In this document: in pieces, positions 19,303-26,187 of the stretch
Numbering within the stretch: position 1 is the stretch's first letter
Layout of the letters: every line of letters begins with the position of its first letter
Origin: Novosphingobium sp. RL4
GTDB lineage: Bacteria; Pseudomonadota; Alphaproteobacteria; Sphingomonadales; Sphingomonadaceae
DNA: 64,000 bases
Direction of reading: 5' to 3'
NCBI RefSeq assembly: GCF_035658495.1
Contig: NZ_CP141945.1
Span: 124,001 to 188,000 of the forward strand
Notes under the pieces: model-generated
The model's input: only the letters and a program-made list of their open reading frames with translations
What the model was told of the DNA's origin: nothing
Database searches by the model: none
Position numbers and translations under genes: made by a program

Positions 19303-19780
19303 GTGTCGTCTCCCGCGCGCCAGCGACCTGAAGCGGCGGGGCTTTCCGCCGCGACCTGCGACGATTGCGGCGTGCCGCGTCGGACCGGCGCACGGGCGCC
19401 CGACACGGCATGCCGCTGCGGCCCCGGCCGCATGCATCACGTCGCTCAGACGGAAGAGTTACCGTGCCTTGGCCATCCCCTGGACCCGGGCAAGAGCGAC
19501 ATCGACGCAGGCAGGTATCCTGGCTCGCGGGTCAGGGCGGGATGCACGGCCTTCCCAGGCCTCGCAGGATTTAGCGTCCGGCCCAGTGGCTGCGTCGGGA
19601 AGCGATTGTCCCGCCGCGAATGTGCATCGCGCTCACCGCTTACAGTTGCAGGGACAGCCCCGGAATCGAGCAAACTCTTTCGAGCAAAACTCTACCGGGT
19701 TCCCGTATTAAGCCCCTTGCGGGGCACCGGCGCGATCTTTGCCCGCGGCGTCCTGAAGGGCGAAACGGGCCCTGCGGCGA
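19303..19780 (-). other. Leader region of the cobW operon
   Basis: A 478-base stretch without a gene. It contains the cobalamin riboswitch at about 19508-19730 and a further roughly 200 bases of leader down to the cobW start. No other gene or repeat was recognised; small open frames here are in RNA-structured sequence. Confidence 0.6.
19508..19730 (-). promoter_or_regulatory. Cobalamin riboswitch upstream of cobW operon
   Basis: Read on the minus strand, the region shows the conserved cobalamin aptamer elements in order: a GGTGCC start near 19728, ACGGGAACCCGGT, TTCCGGGGCTGTCCCTGC, the B12-box-like AACTGTAAGCGG (about 19640-19650), GCCACTGG and GGGAAGGC, and the closing GAGCCAGGATACCTGCC at 19510-19526. 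This is the long form with the extra arms. High adenosylcobalamin would be expected to shut off cobW-cobN-cobO-bluB. The identification rests on recognised sequence motifs, not on a covariance search. Confidence 0.9.
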
Positions 19781-20374
19781 TTAGCCGGGCAGGCCGCTGC
19801 CCGCAAGCCCCCCGGCAAGGCCAAGCGATTGCAGCCGCCACCTGCCGCTGAACGAAAACACGGTATGCGAAAGCGGCGCGATGTCTATCGCGAGCGTGGT
19901 GGAAAGCGGCAGGCAGAGCGCATGGGAAAGCGCCGCGCGCACGATCATCGGGTGCGTGATCCCGCAGGCCGGGCCGTCGTGACGGGCGATCTCGTCCATC
20001 CATCGGCCGATCCGCTGCCGGGCGGTTTCCATCGATTCTCCCCCCGGAGCGCCGCCAAGCGGGTCTGCGATCCATGCCGAGAACGCGCCGGGTTCCTCCT
20101 GGTGCACTTGCGCAAAGGCGCGGCCGGACCAGCGGCCATGATCGATATCGGCCAGCGCGGGTTCCGTCCGCCCGATAATGCCCATCGCCCCTGCGGTCTC
20201 GGCAGCGGCGATGGCGGGGCTGGTGAAGGTGCTATCGCGGAAGCGATCGTTCAGCGCGGTGCGCGCCGCATCGCGCAGCCCGCCCTCGTCCAGCGGTTCG
20301 TCAGGCCCTGCAAAGCCGCCGTGACGGGCCGGGGCCGTGGCGGCGATGCAGATCAGCAGGAGGGTCGTCGCCAA
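19781..20374 (-). CDS. Histidine-phosphatase-superfamily protein, catalytic motif degenerate
   Basis: A 197-residue protein with the layout of the phosphoglycerate-mutase-like family found near cobalamin genes (CobC-like): a short beta strand, ADEPLD-like segment (GPDEPLDEGG), the central GRWSGRAFAQV block, GGESMETARQRIGRW and the second histidine in GITHPMIVRAAL. The first catalytic motif, normally RHG or AHA after the first strand, reads CIAAT, so the phospho-accepting His appears to be missing. The start is TTG 20374 and is uncertain. It lies between two cobalamin riboswitches that point away from it, and so is not obviously under either. A role in alpha-ribazole-phosphate dephosphorylation is possible only if catalysis is retained. 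Confidence 0.6.
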   Translation of the reverse strand: MATTLLLICIAATAPARHGGFAGPDEPLDEGGLRDAARTALNDRFRDSTFTSPAIAAAETAGAMGIIGRTEPALADIDHGRWSGRAFAQVHQEEPGAFSAWIADPLGGAPGGESMETARQRIGRWMDEIARHDGPACGITHPMIVRAALSHALCLPLSTTLAIDIAPLSHTVFSFSGRWRLQSLGLAGGLAGSGLPG

Positions 20375-20401
20375 GGCCTGAATTCCATCGAGGTCGTTGA
20401 C

Positions 20402-20526
20402 GCCGCCGGTAACCCGGTCCTAAGGGAAGGCGTCGAGGATTGAAGAAGCCGGTGGAATTCCGGCGCGGTCGCGCCACTGTAATCGAACGGGAACTTCCCC
20501 GTCGAGAGCCAGACCTTCCGCCTTGG
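20402..20526 (+). promoter_or_regulatory. Cobalamin riboswitch upstream of cbtB-cbtA
   Basis: The segment has AAGGCG at 20427-20432 able to pair with CGCCTT at 20519-20524 (P1), the core AAGCCGGTGGAATTCCGGC, the B12 box GCCACTGT at 20473-20480 and the closing GAGAGCCAGACC. It is a short version of the cobalamin aptamer. The ribosome binding site of cbtB begins about 30 bases later, so control of translation or early termination is likely. CbtB and CbtA are known members of the B12 riboswitch regulon. Confidence 0.9.
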
Positions 20527-20570
20527 CACAGATTTTCCGGGGACGCGCAATCCCGCCAAGGAGCATGAGC

Positions 20571-20798
20571 ATGGCTGTTTCCGCCGCAATTTTCGATGAT
20601 ACCTTCATTCCGGTCGAAGGCGGCAGCGCCATCCCGATCGAGGACATCGCTCCCTGGGCCGTGCTGGGCACGCTGCTGGCCCTTATCTTCCTCTATTTCG
20701 TGAGCACCGAGCAGGGCGCTTTCTCCCTGTTCCAGGGCATGTACGTTCACGAATTCGTCCACGACGGCCGGCACCTCCTCGGTTTTCCCTGCCACTGA
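20571..20798 (+). CDS. cbtB: Cobalt transporter subunit CbtB
   Basis: A 75-residue single-span membrane protein of the CbtAB cobalt importer. It has one hydrophobic helix (WAVLGTLLALIFLYFV) and the diagnostic C-terminus MYVHEFVHDGRHLLGFPCH, whose His and Cys residues probably bind Co2+. ATG 20571 is 7 bases after AAGGAG; the ATG at 20565 is too close to that site. cbtA follows after 9 bases. A cobalamin riboswitch precedes the gene, so cobalt import is tied to B12 status. Confidence 0.95.
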   Translation: MAVSAAIFDDTFIPVEGGSAIPIEDIAPWAVLGTLLALIFLYFVSTEQGAFSLFQGMYVHEFVHDGRHLLGFPCH

Positions 20799-20807
20799 GG
20801 TAACGTC

Positions 20808-21593
20808 ATGACCCGTCAATTGCTTTGGCGCGGAATGCTTGCCGGCATTCTGGGCGCGCTTCTGGCCACGCTTTTCGCACGCGGTTTCGCGGAACCGCAG
20901 ATCGACCTCGCGATCGGTTACGAGGAAGATCATGCGGCCCACGGCGCTCTGCCCGATCACCCGGCGCCCGATCATGCTGGAATGGCGATGGCATCTGCGC
21001 CGCTCGCACACCCGCATCCGGCGGACGAAGAGGAACTCGTCAGCCGCGATACCCAGAAGGGGGCCGGCCTCGTTACCGCGCTGGCGCTTTACGGCGCGGC
21101 GGTGGGGGGCATCTTCTCGCTGGTCTTCGCATACGGCTATGGCAGGATGGGCCATCTCGGCCCGCGCAGCTTCGCACTGCTTCTGGCGGCGCTGACTTTC
21201 GTGCTGGTGGTGGTGGTTCCCGCGATCAAGTATCCGCAGACCCCGCCGGCCGTAGGCAAGCACGAGACGGTGGCGCTGCGCACGGCTGCCTATTTCGGCA
21301 TGATCGCGCTGTCGCTCGGCGCGGCCGTGGTTGCCGGGCGCCTTCGCGGCAGGCTGGCGCGGCCGGGCAGGGGCTTCGATGCCACCCTGCTGGCTTTCGT
21401 GGTCTATCTCGGGATGGTCGGCCTAGGCCAGTTCCTGCTTCCCGCGATCAACGAAGTGCCTGCCGATTTCCCGGCGGTATTGCTCTGGAACTTCCGGCTC
21501 GCCTCGATGGGAACGCAGCTCGTGCTGTGGGCCACCATCGGACTGGCTTTCGGACTATGGGCGGAGCGCGTGCTCAGGCGCCAATCGGCCTGA
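20808..21593 (+). CDS. cbtA: Cobalt transporter subunit CbtA
   Basis: A 261-residue membrane protein with about five transmembrane helices and a His-rich loop between the first two (HAAHGALPDHPAPDHAGM and AHPHP), suited to capture of Co2+. The first helix (GMLAGILGALLATLFARGF) and the late FLLPAINEVPADFP segment are typical of CbtA. It is cotranscribed with cbtB under the cobalamin riboswitch and probably supplies the cobaltochelatase encoded in part by the divergent cob operon. Confidence 0.94.
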   Translation: MTRQLLWRGMLAGILGALLATLFARGFAEPQIDLAIGYEEDHAAHGALPDHPAPDHAGMAMASAPLAHPHPADEEELVSRDTQKGAGLVTALALYGAAVGGIFSLVFAYGYGRMGHLGPRSFALLLAALTFVLVVVVPAIKYPQTPPAVGKHETVALRTAAYFGMIALSLGAAVVAGRLRGRLARPGRGFDATLLAFVVYLGMVGLGQFLLPAINEVPADFPAVLLWNFRLASMGTQLVLWATIGLAFGLWAERVLRRQSA

Positions 21594-21620
21594 GCACGGC
21601 CTGCCTCCCTGAAGGCTTGC

Positions 21621-22106
21621 TCACTCGCTCCGGTTGCCTGCCCCCGTGGGCGCCGGGCGCAGCGGCGCGCGGCTCAGCTCGTTACCGGCGCGCGTGGTCT
21701 TCTTCAGAAGTTTCAGGAAGATATCCTGTTCTTCTGATGTGAGATGAGAGACGATGTCGTCCTGCACCTGGTCCACCCATGGCGTTGCCGCGGCCAGAGC
21801 CTCGCCGCCCTGCCGGCTCAGCATCAGCACGCGGGCGCGGCGGTCGGTCGGGCTGACCTCGCGTTCGACCAGCCCTTTCTGCACGAGCCGGTCGATCACG
21901 CCGCCGATCGTCACCCGGTCATAGGCGATCATGCCCGCCAGCGTCTGCTGGTCCAGCCCCGGATGATCGCGCAGGGTCAGCATCGCCGCATATTGGACCG
22001 AGGTCAGGTCAAGCCCGGCCTCGGTCATGCGCGATGTGAAGCGCGCCACGGAAATCTGCTGAAGGCGGCGGATCAGGTGGCCGGGCATGGTCTCGAGGTC
22101 GCTCAT
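21621..22106 (-). CDS. MarR-family transcriptional regulator, probably of mobA
   Basis: A 161-residue winged-helix protein of the MarR family: VQYAAMLTLRDHPGLDQQTLAGMIAYDR, recognition region VTIGGVIDRLVQKGLV and wing REVSPTDRRARVLMLS. ATG 22106 is preceded by AGGTGG; the GTG three codons earlier lacks such a site. It lies 76 bases after mobA on the same strand and is likely cotranscribed with it. In Comamonas the MarR protein MobR represses mobA until 3-hydroxybenzoate is present, so a similar job is inferred. It ends 27 bases from the convergent cbtA stop. Confidence 0.88.
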   Translation of the reverse strand: MSDLETMPGHLIRRLQQISVARFTSRMTEAGLDLTSVQYAAMLTLRDHPGLDQQTLAGMIAYDRVTIGGVIDRLVQKGLVEREVSPTDRRARVLMLSRQGGEALAAATPWVDQVQDDIVSHLTSEEQDIFLKLLKKTTRAGNELSRAPLRPAPTGAGNRSE

Positions 22107-22182
22107 GACAGCCACCTAGCTTGATAACGCCCGCCTGCTCAAGCCTCCCGTGTGCTGCCATGGCCGACCTCGGCCCGAAGGT

Positions 22183-24141
22183 TCAGCCCGCCGGTTCGGG
22201 AATGCGGGCGGCGGTCAGGTTGGAGGCGAAGTAGGCTGCCAGTTCCCGCGTGCCGTCAAGCGGAAGCACCTGCGCGATGTACTGGTCCGGGCGGACCACG
22301 ATCATGCAGCCTTCCTCCCGGTTCACGCCGCGCATGTCGTAGATGTCGCCCGCGCCCGGATCGGCGCAGAACGCCTTTTCGTAGTCGCGCAGGCCCAGTT
22401 CGCCCTTGCGCGGCCAGAGCAGACCGGGAAGCTCGTCCATCGACAGCGACCGGTGCGATTGCTGGAATACCGCCCGCAAGTCGAACAGGGCGTCAGCATC
22501 GGCGCCCTTCGGCGTGTGGCGAAGCAGAGGCGAGGCTGGGTCGGTTTCCAGCGTGCGGCACAGCCGGGCAAGGCGGGAGCCGGGCTGGAGACCGTCACGA
22601 CCCGCAAAGAGGTAGATCCGCCAGCGCCCGTCCGCCTCGGCGGCGTGCCCGAGGTGCATCGGCTTTGCATCGGCAAGGCGCACGACGGGCGCCGAATGGA
22701 AGCGCATCCCGACCCTGAAACCTTCCGCAAGGTGCTGGTGCTCGCCGCTGCCGGTCAAGGCGGAGCGGCGATACTGCGTGGCGGTTCCTGCCGTGAAGCG
22801 ACCCTGCTTCACGAAATAGCGCTGGAATTCGGCGGGATCGACACCGTCCTCGTCCTCGGCGGTTTTCGGCTTCGCACTGAACATCGCGGCGAATTCGCGG
22901 TCGAAATCGATCAGCTCCTGCGCGATCGTCTGCCGCTCGGCCGAATAGCTGTGCAGCAGTTCCGGCCCGGCCTGCCCGCGCAGCACGGCAGCAAGCTTCC
23001 AGCCGAGGTTGAAGGCGTCCTGCATGGACACGTTCATGCCCTGTCCGGCCTTGGGGCTGTGCGTGTGGCAGGCATCGCCCGCGATGAAGACGCGGGGGAG
23101 GCTGCGCTGCTCCGCTCCGGCGGGCACATCGTCGAACTTGTCGCAAAGGCGCTGGCCGATCTCGTAGACGGACCACCACGCCACTTCCTTCACGTCGAGC
23201 ACGTAAGGATGGAGGATGCGCCGGGCGGCGTCGATGAGCTGTTCGCGCGTGATGTTCCGCGCCGCCACCCGCTCGTCCCGGCCGAGCTTGTCCAGTTCGA
23301 TGTAGAGGCGCACCAGATAGCCGCCTTCGCGCGGGATGATGAGGATGTTGCCCTCGTTCGCGGAATGGATCGCGCTCTTGAGGCGGATATCGGGAAAGTC
23401 GCTGTAGGCGAGCACATCCATGACGCCCCAGGCCTGGTTGGCGGATTCCCCGATCAGTTCGCGGCCGATCGCCCGGCGGACCTGGCTGCGGGCGCCGTCG
23501 CAGCCCACGACATAGCGCGCCCGCACCAGTTCGGTGCCTTCCTCTCCCTCTGCGCCCACGCGCCGCAGCCTTGCGAGGACCGGCTCGGCCGGGTCTTCCG
23601 GTATGGTCAGGTCCGCCACTTCCATGGCGTAGTCCGGAACAAGGCGGGTCGGCGCATTGCGCATCGCTTCAAGGTAGAAGTCATGGACGCGGGCCTGATT
23701 GAGGATGACGTGGGGGAATTCCGAAAGCCCATCCTCGGTATCGGCAATGCGGCCGTGGCGGGAAATCCGGCGCGCTTCGCTGTCGTCCGGCTTCCAGAAC
23801 GTGGTTTCGTTGACCCAGTAGGCTTCCCGCGCCACGCGGTCGGCAAAACCGAAGGCGTTGAACATCTCCATCGTGCGGCAGGCGATGCCGTCCGCCTGAC
23901 CGAGCGCGAGCGGACCGTCCTTGCGCTCGACGATGCGGGTGCGGATCGAGGGGAACCGCGCAAGCTGCGCGGCCAGCGTCAGCCCGGCGGGGCCGCAACC
24001 GACGATCAGCACGTCCACATCGTCCGGCGCGCCGGAGGGCCTGTCGCTCCCAAGTGCGAGGGTGGGGGCCGCGGCGAGGTGGGGGACGGGTTCGGAAACG
24101 GCCGGGTCGCCGGTGCGGAATCCGTTCAGGTGAAATTGCAT
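22183..24141 (-). CDS. mobA: 3-hydroxybenzoate 4-monooxygenase (FAD-dependent)
   Basis: Hydroxylates 3-hydroxybenzoate to protocatechuate with NADPH and O2. The 652-residue protein matches the Comamonas MobA pattern end to end as I recall it: MQFHLNGFR at the start, the FAD Rossmann motif VLIVGCGPAGLTLAAQL, LGQADGIACRTMEMF, SEFPHVILNQARVHD, the second FAD motif GDACHTHSPKAGQGMNVSMQD, and the C-terminal thioredoxin-like dimer domain ending in VRPDQYIAQVLPL. The start at 24141 follows GAGAGGA. A promoter with an operator-like dyad lies just upstream, and a MarR gene follows. Phenol 2-monooxygenase is the nearest alternative. Confidence 0.9.
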   Translation of the reverse strand: MQFHLNGFRTGDPAVSEPVPHLAAAPTLALGSDRPSGAPDDVDVLIVGCGPAGLTLAAQLARFPSIRTRIVERKDGPLALGQADGIACRTMEMFNAFGFADRVAREAYWVNETTFWKPDDSEARRISRHGRIADTEDGLSEFPHVILNQARVHDFYLEAMRNAPTRLVPDYAMEVADLTIPEDPAEPVLARLRRVGAEGEEGTELVRARYVVGCDGARSQVRRAIGRELIGESANQAWGVMDVLAYSDFPDIRLKSAIHSANEGNILIIPREGGYLVRLYIELDKLGRDERVAARNITREQLIDAARRILHPYVLDVKEVAWWSVYEIGQRLCDKFDDVPAGAEQRSLPRVFIAGDACHTHSPKAGQGMNVSMQDAFNLGWKLAAVLRGQAGPELLHSYSAERQTIAQELIDFDREFAAMFSAKPKTAEDEDGVDPAEFQRYFVKQGRFTAGTATQYRRSALTGSGEHQHLAEGFRVGMRFHSAPVVRLADAKPMHLGHAAEADGRWRIYLFAGRDGLQPGSRLARLCRTLETDPASPLLRHTPKGADADALFDLRAVFQQSHRSLSMDELPGLLWPRKGELGLRDYEKAFCADPGAGDIYDMRGVNREEGCMIVVRPDQYIAQVLPLDGTRELAAYFASNLTAARIPEPAG

Positions 24142-24202
24142 CGTCTCATCCTCTCCAACACAGGCAGGCTCCCGGTTCGGACGAACGGGTACCGCCTCAA
24201 CG

Positions 24203-24238
24203 AATATAAGTAGTATGCGACCTATATTCCGGAGTCAA
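24203..24238 (-). promoter_or_regulatory. mobA promoter with MarR-type operator dyad
   Basis: Nine-base arms at 24203-24211 and 24220-24228 (AATATAAGT and ACCTATATT, one mismatch) are spaced by 8 bases. On the minus strand a TTGACT hexamer at 24233-24238 is immediately upstream, so the dyad covers the expected -10 region. This is the arrangement expected for repression of mobA by a dimeric MarR protein. Binding is inferred. Confidence 0.6.
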
Positions 24239-24268
24239 ATGCGGGCGAGCAGCGGGAGAGCGCGGCGA

Positions 24269-25243
24269 TCAGGGGTGCAGGGTGTCTCCGTCGCTTACCG
24301 GCACCGTCCCGGGCTTGCGATGGGCGGCGATGCAGGAGATCACGCTGGGCACCAGCAGGGCGAAGGCGGCGGCCTCCATCGGGGTGGGCAGGCGCCGTTC
24401 CCAGACGAAGGCATAGACGAGCGCGAACAGCGTTTCGAACAGGATCATCTGCCCGGCGAGCGTCAGCGGAAGCAGGCGGCTCATGCGGTTCCACAGCGCA
24501 TTGCCGAGGATCGAGGCGAGCACCGCCACGCCCAGCGAGATCGCCCCGAGGCGCAGCCACGCGGCATCGGTATGGTGCGCGGTATCGAGCAGCAGCGCGA
24601 AAGGCAGCAGCAGCAGGCTCTGCGCGCCGGTCACGAGGCCGGTCAGCAGGTTCCAGTCATGCGGGGAAACATGGTCGAGCCGCGCCAGCCAGCGGGAATT
24701 GCCCACCGCGAAGCCGGTCCACGAGATGAGCGCGCCTACCGCACAGCCCAGGCCGATCAGTTGCTGCTCCACCGTGCCGGAAGAGGGATCGACAACGGCC
24801 TGCCAGCCGATGCAGATCGCGCCGGCCATGCAGAGCAGCAGCGAGGGGATCAGCCGCCGCAGCGGCACGGCGCCATGGTCGCGGCTGCCGATGATGGTTA
24901 CGGCAACCGGCAGGAACCCCACGACAAGGGCGGTTAGCGCGACGCCGCCGTTCTGGACCGCGCTTGATAGCAGGATGAAATAGAGCGTGTTGCCGGTGAA
25001 GGCGAGCCAGCCCAGCGCCAGCCATTCGCGCCGGGTCACATGCGGGCCGAGCTGCCGCCAGCGCGGCAGGAGCAGAAGCAGCGAGAGCGCGCCGTAGAAC
25101 AGGTAGCGCCCGGCAGTGAGCTGCAGCGGCGTGAAGTCTCCGGCCAGTTCGGGCGCCAGGAACACGAGCCCCCAGAACGCGCCCGCACCGGCGCCGCAGG
25201 CAATGCCGGCGATGGTGGCGTTGCCGGTCTTCTGGTTGCTCAC
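24269..25243 (-). CDS. EamA/DMT-family transporter
   Basis: A 324-residue inner-membrane protein with ten hydrophobic helices and the two EamA repeats (GAFWGLVFLAPELAGDFTP in the first; GCAVGALISWTGFAV starting the second). Such proteins export amino acids or other small metabolites; the substrate cannot be told. The start is GTG 25243, 9 bases after AGGAG; longer in-frame sequence is charged and unlike the family. A copy of the motif GACACTTTGCC lies about 135 bases upstream, and the same motif occurs ahead of the next upstream gene, a winged-helix protein. Confidence 0.87.
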   Translation of the reverse strand: MSNQKTGNATIAGIACGAGAGAFWGLVFLAPELAGDFTPLQLTAGRYLFYGALSLLLLLPRWRQLGPHVTRREWLALGWLAFTGNTLYFILLSSAVQNGGVALTALVVGFLPVAVTIIGSRDHGAVPLRRLIPSLLLCMAGAICIGWQAVVDPSSGTVEQQLIGLGCAVGALISWTGFAVGNSRWLARLDHVSPHDWNLLTGLVTGAQSLLLLPFALLLDTAHHTDAAWLRLGAISLGVAVLASILGNALWNRMSRLLPLTLAGQMILFETLFALVYAFVWERRLPTPMEAAAFALLVPSVISCIAAHRKPGTVPVSDGDTLHP

Positions 25244-25379
25244 TGGATATCGCTCCTGCGTTGGGGAGCGGGAGCCGTTCACCAGGCGGCGCGAAACGTC
25301 AATGCCCACAGTGCCGCTTTTCGGCAATATCCTGTCGTCACTTCGGGCAGATTGACTGGTGCGCGTGCCTGTCCCGCGT

Positions 25380-25390
25380 GACACTTTGCC
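25380..25390 (+). promoter_or_regulatory. Repeat copy 1, GACACTTTGCC
   Basis: This 11-base sequence recurs at 26073-26083 (one mismatch) and inverted at 26088-26098. It sits between the winged-helix gene and the EamA transporter gene, upstream of the latter. A regulatory site is inferred from the repetition. Confidence 0.45.
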
Positions 25391-25426
25391 GAGCGCCGGG
25401 AAGCGGAGGGGGCGCCCCGCGTGTTT

Positions 25427-25996
25427 TCAGTTGAGCGCGAGTTCGCCCTGCCTGCGATCGCCCGAGATGGGGCCGGAGCGTCCCATCAGGCAGCGCGCCC
25501 GGCCGGTCAGGGTGTAGACGACGTGCCGCTGCGCCCCCCGGTTGTGATGGTCCACGCGAAAGCCCTGATAATGACGCTGGATCAGGCCCGCCTTGACCAG
25601 TTCGGTGGTTGCCCGGCTGAGGTTGGTCTTGCCCGAACTGCGCACACGCTCGCGCACTTCGGCCTCGATCGCGGCTTCGGCGGCAGTGGGCTGCTGCGGG
25701 AGTTTTCCCGTCCGTTCCAGCTCCGCGCGCACTTTCATCATCAGCGCCTGTCGCTTGGGATCGCGCCCGCCCATCGGTGTCAGCGCGTCGCAGAGCCAGT
25801 CCCGCAGCAGGATGGACTGGCCGCGATGGGCGATGAAGGGCCCGGCGCTGCCGTCCGGGCGGGCGATCTCGGCGATCAGGCTGAGCACCATGAAGGCATA
25901 GCGGGGCCGGCTGCTGGCATGAGCGACCTGATCTAGCAGGGCTGCCATGTCGCTGGCGGGAGCGCGGCGGGCGGGATCGGTCGGCGCGAGAAACAT
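25427..25996 (-). CDS. Uncharacterised winged-helix protein
   Basis: I do not recognise this 189-residue protein. The N-terminal half is helical with no signal or membrane segment. The C-terminal half looks like a winged helix: helix region NLSRATTELVKAGLIQRHY followed by a basic beta-wing DHHNRGAQRHVVYTLTG. That pattern suggests a DNA-binding protein. A dyad of GACACTTT sequences lies 75-100 bases upstream of its start and a further copy lies before the downstream EamA gene, consistent with self-regulation and control of the transporter. TATAGAT sits only about 8 bases before the ATG, so the transcript may have almost no leader. Plasmid initiator proteins bind similar repeats, but only one dyad and no iteron array is present. 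Confidence 0.6.
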   Translation of the reverse strand: MFLAPTDPARRAPASDMAALLDQVAHASSRPRYAFMVLSLIAEIARPDGSAGPFIAHRGQSILLRDWLCDALTPMGGRDPKRQALMMKVRAELERTGKLPQQPTAAEAAIEAEVRERVRSSGKTNLSRATTELVKAGLIQRHYQGFRVDHHNRGAQRHVVYTLTGRARCLMGRSGPISGDRRQGELALN

Positions 25997-26072
25997 AACG
26001 GGAATCTATAGAGCACAGATCGCGAATCGTGAGAATCCCTGATCTTTCGCAATTCTGCGCTTTGTCGGCCGT

Positions 26073-26112
26073 GACACTTTACCGGCGGGCAAAGTGTCGA
26101 AAGTTAAACTTT
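26073..26112. promoter_or_regulatory. Operator-like dyad and adjacent palindrome
   Basis: Eleven-base arms at 26073-26083 (GACACTTTACC) and 26088-26098 (GGCAAAGTGTC), with one mismatch and a 4-base spacer, are followed at 26100-26112 by the perfect 13-base palindrome AAAGTTAAACTTT. They lie upstream of the winged-helix gene on the minus strand. A protein-binding site is the simplest reading. Confidence 0.5.
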
Positions 26113-26143
26113 GAAGAGGGGCGAAAAATGGGGCGAAGGGGGA

Positions 26144-26177
26144 GCCGGGTGCAAGGATTGTCCTTTCCGCACCCGGC
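26144..26177 (-). terminator. Terminator of the globin-coupled chemoreceptor gene
   Basis: Nine-base arms at 26144-26152 and 26169-26177 enclose a second short stem (AAGGA/TCCTT). On the minus strand the hairpin comes 10 bases after the stop codon; a T-run (ATTTTT) follows only after about 20 bases. The strong stem supports a terminator role. Confidence 0.55.
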
Positions 26178-26187
26178 CCCGCTTCGC

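Noticed and set aside
25380..26112. Reading the GACACTTT repeats as plasmid-type iterons or a replication origin
   Set aside because: Only three copies, widely spaced, in a stretch surrounded by ordinary chromosomal genes and without par or rep genes; an operator role is simpler.
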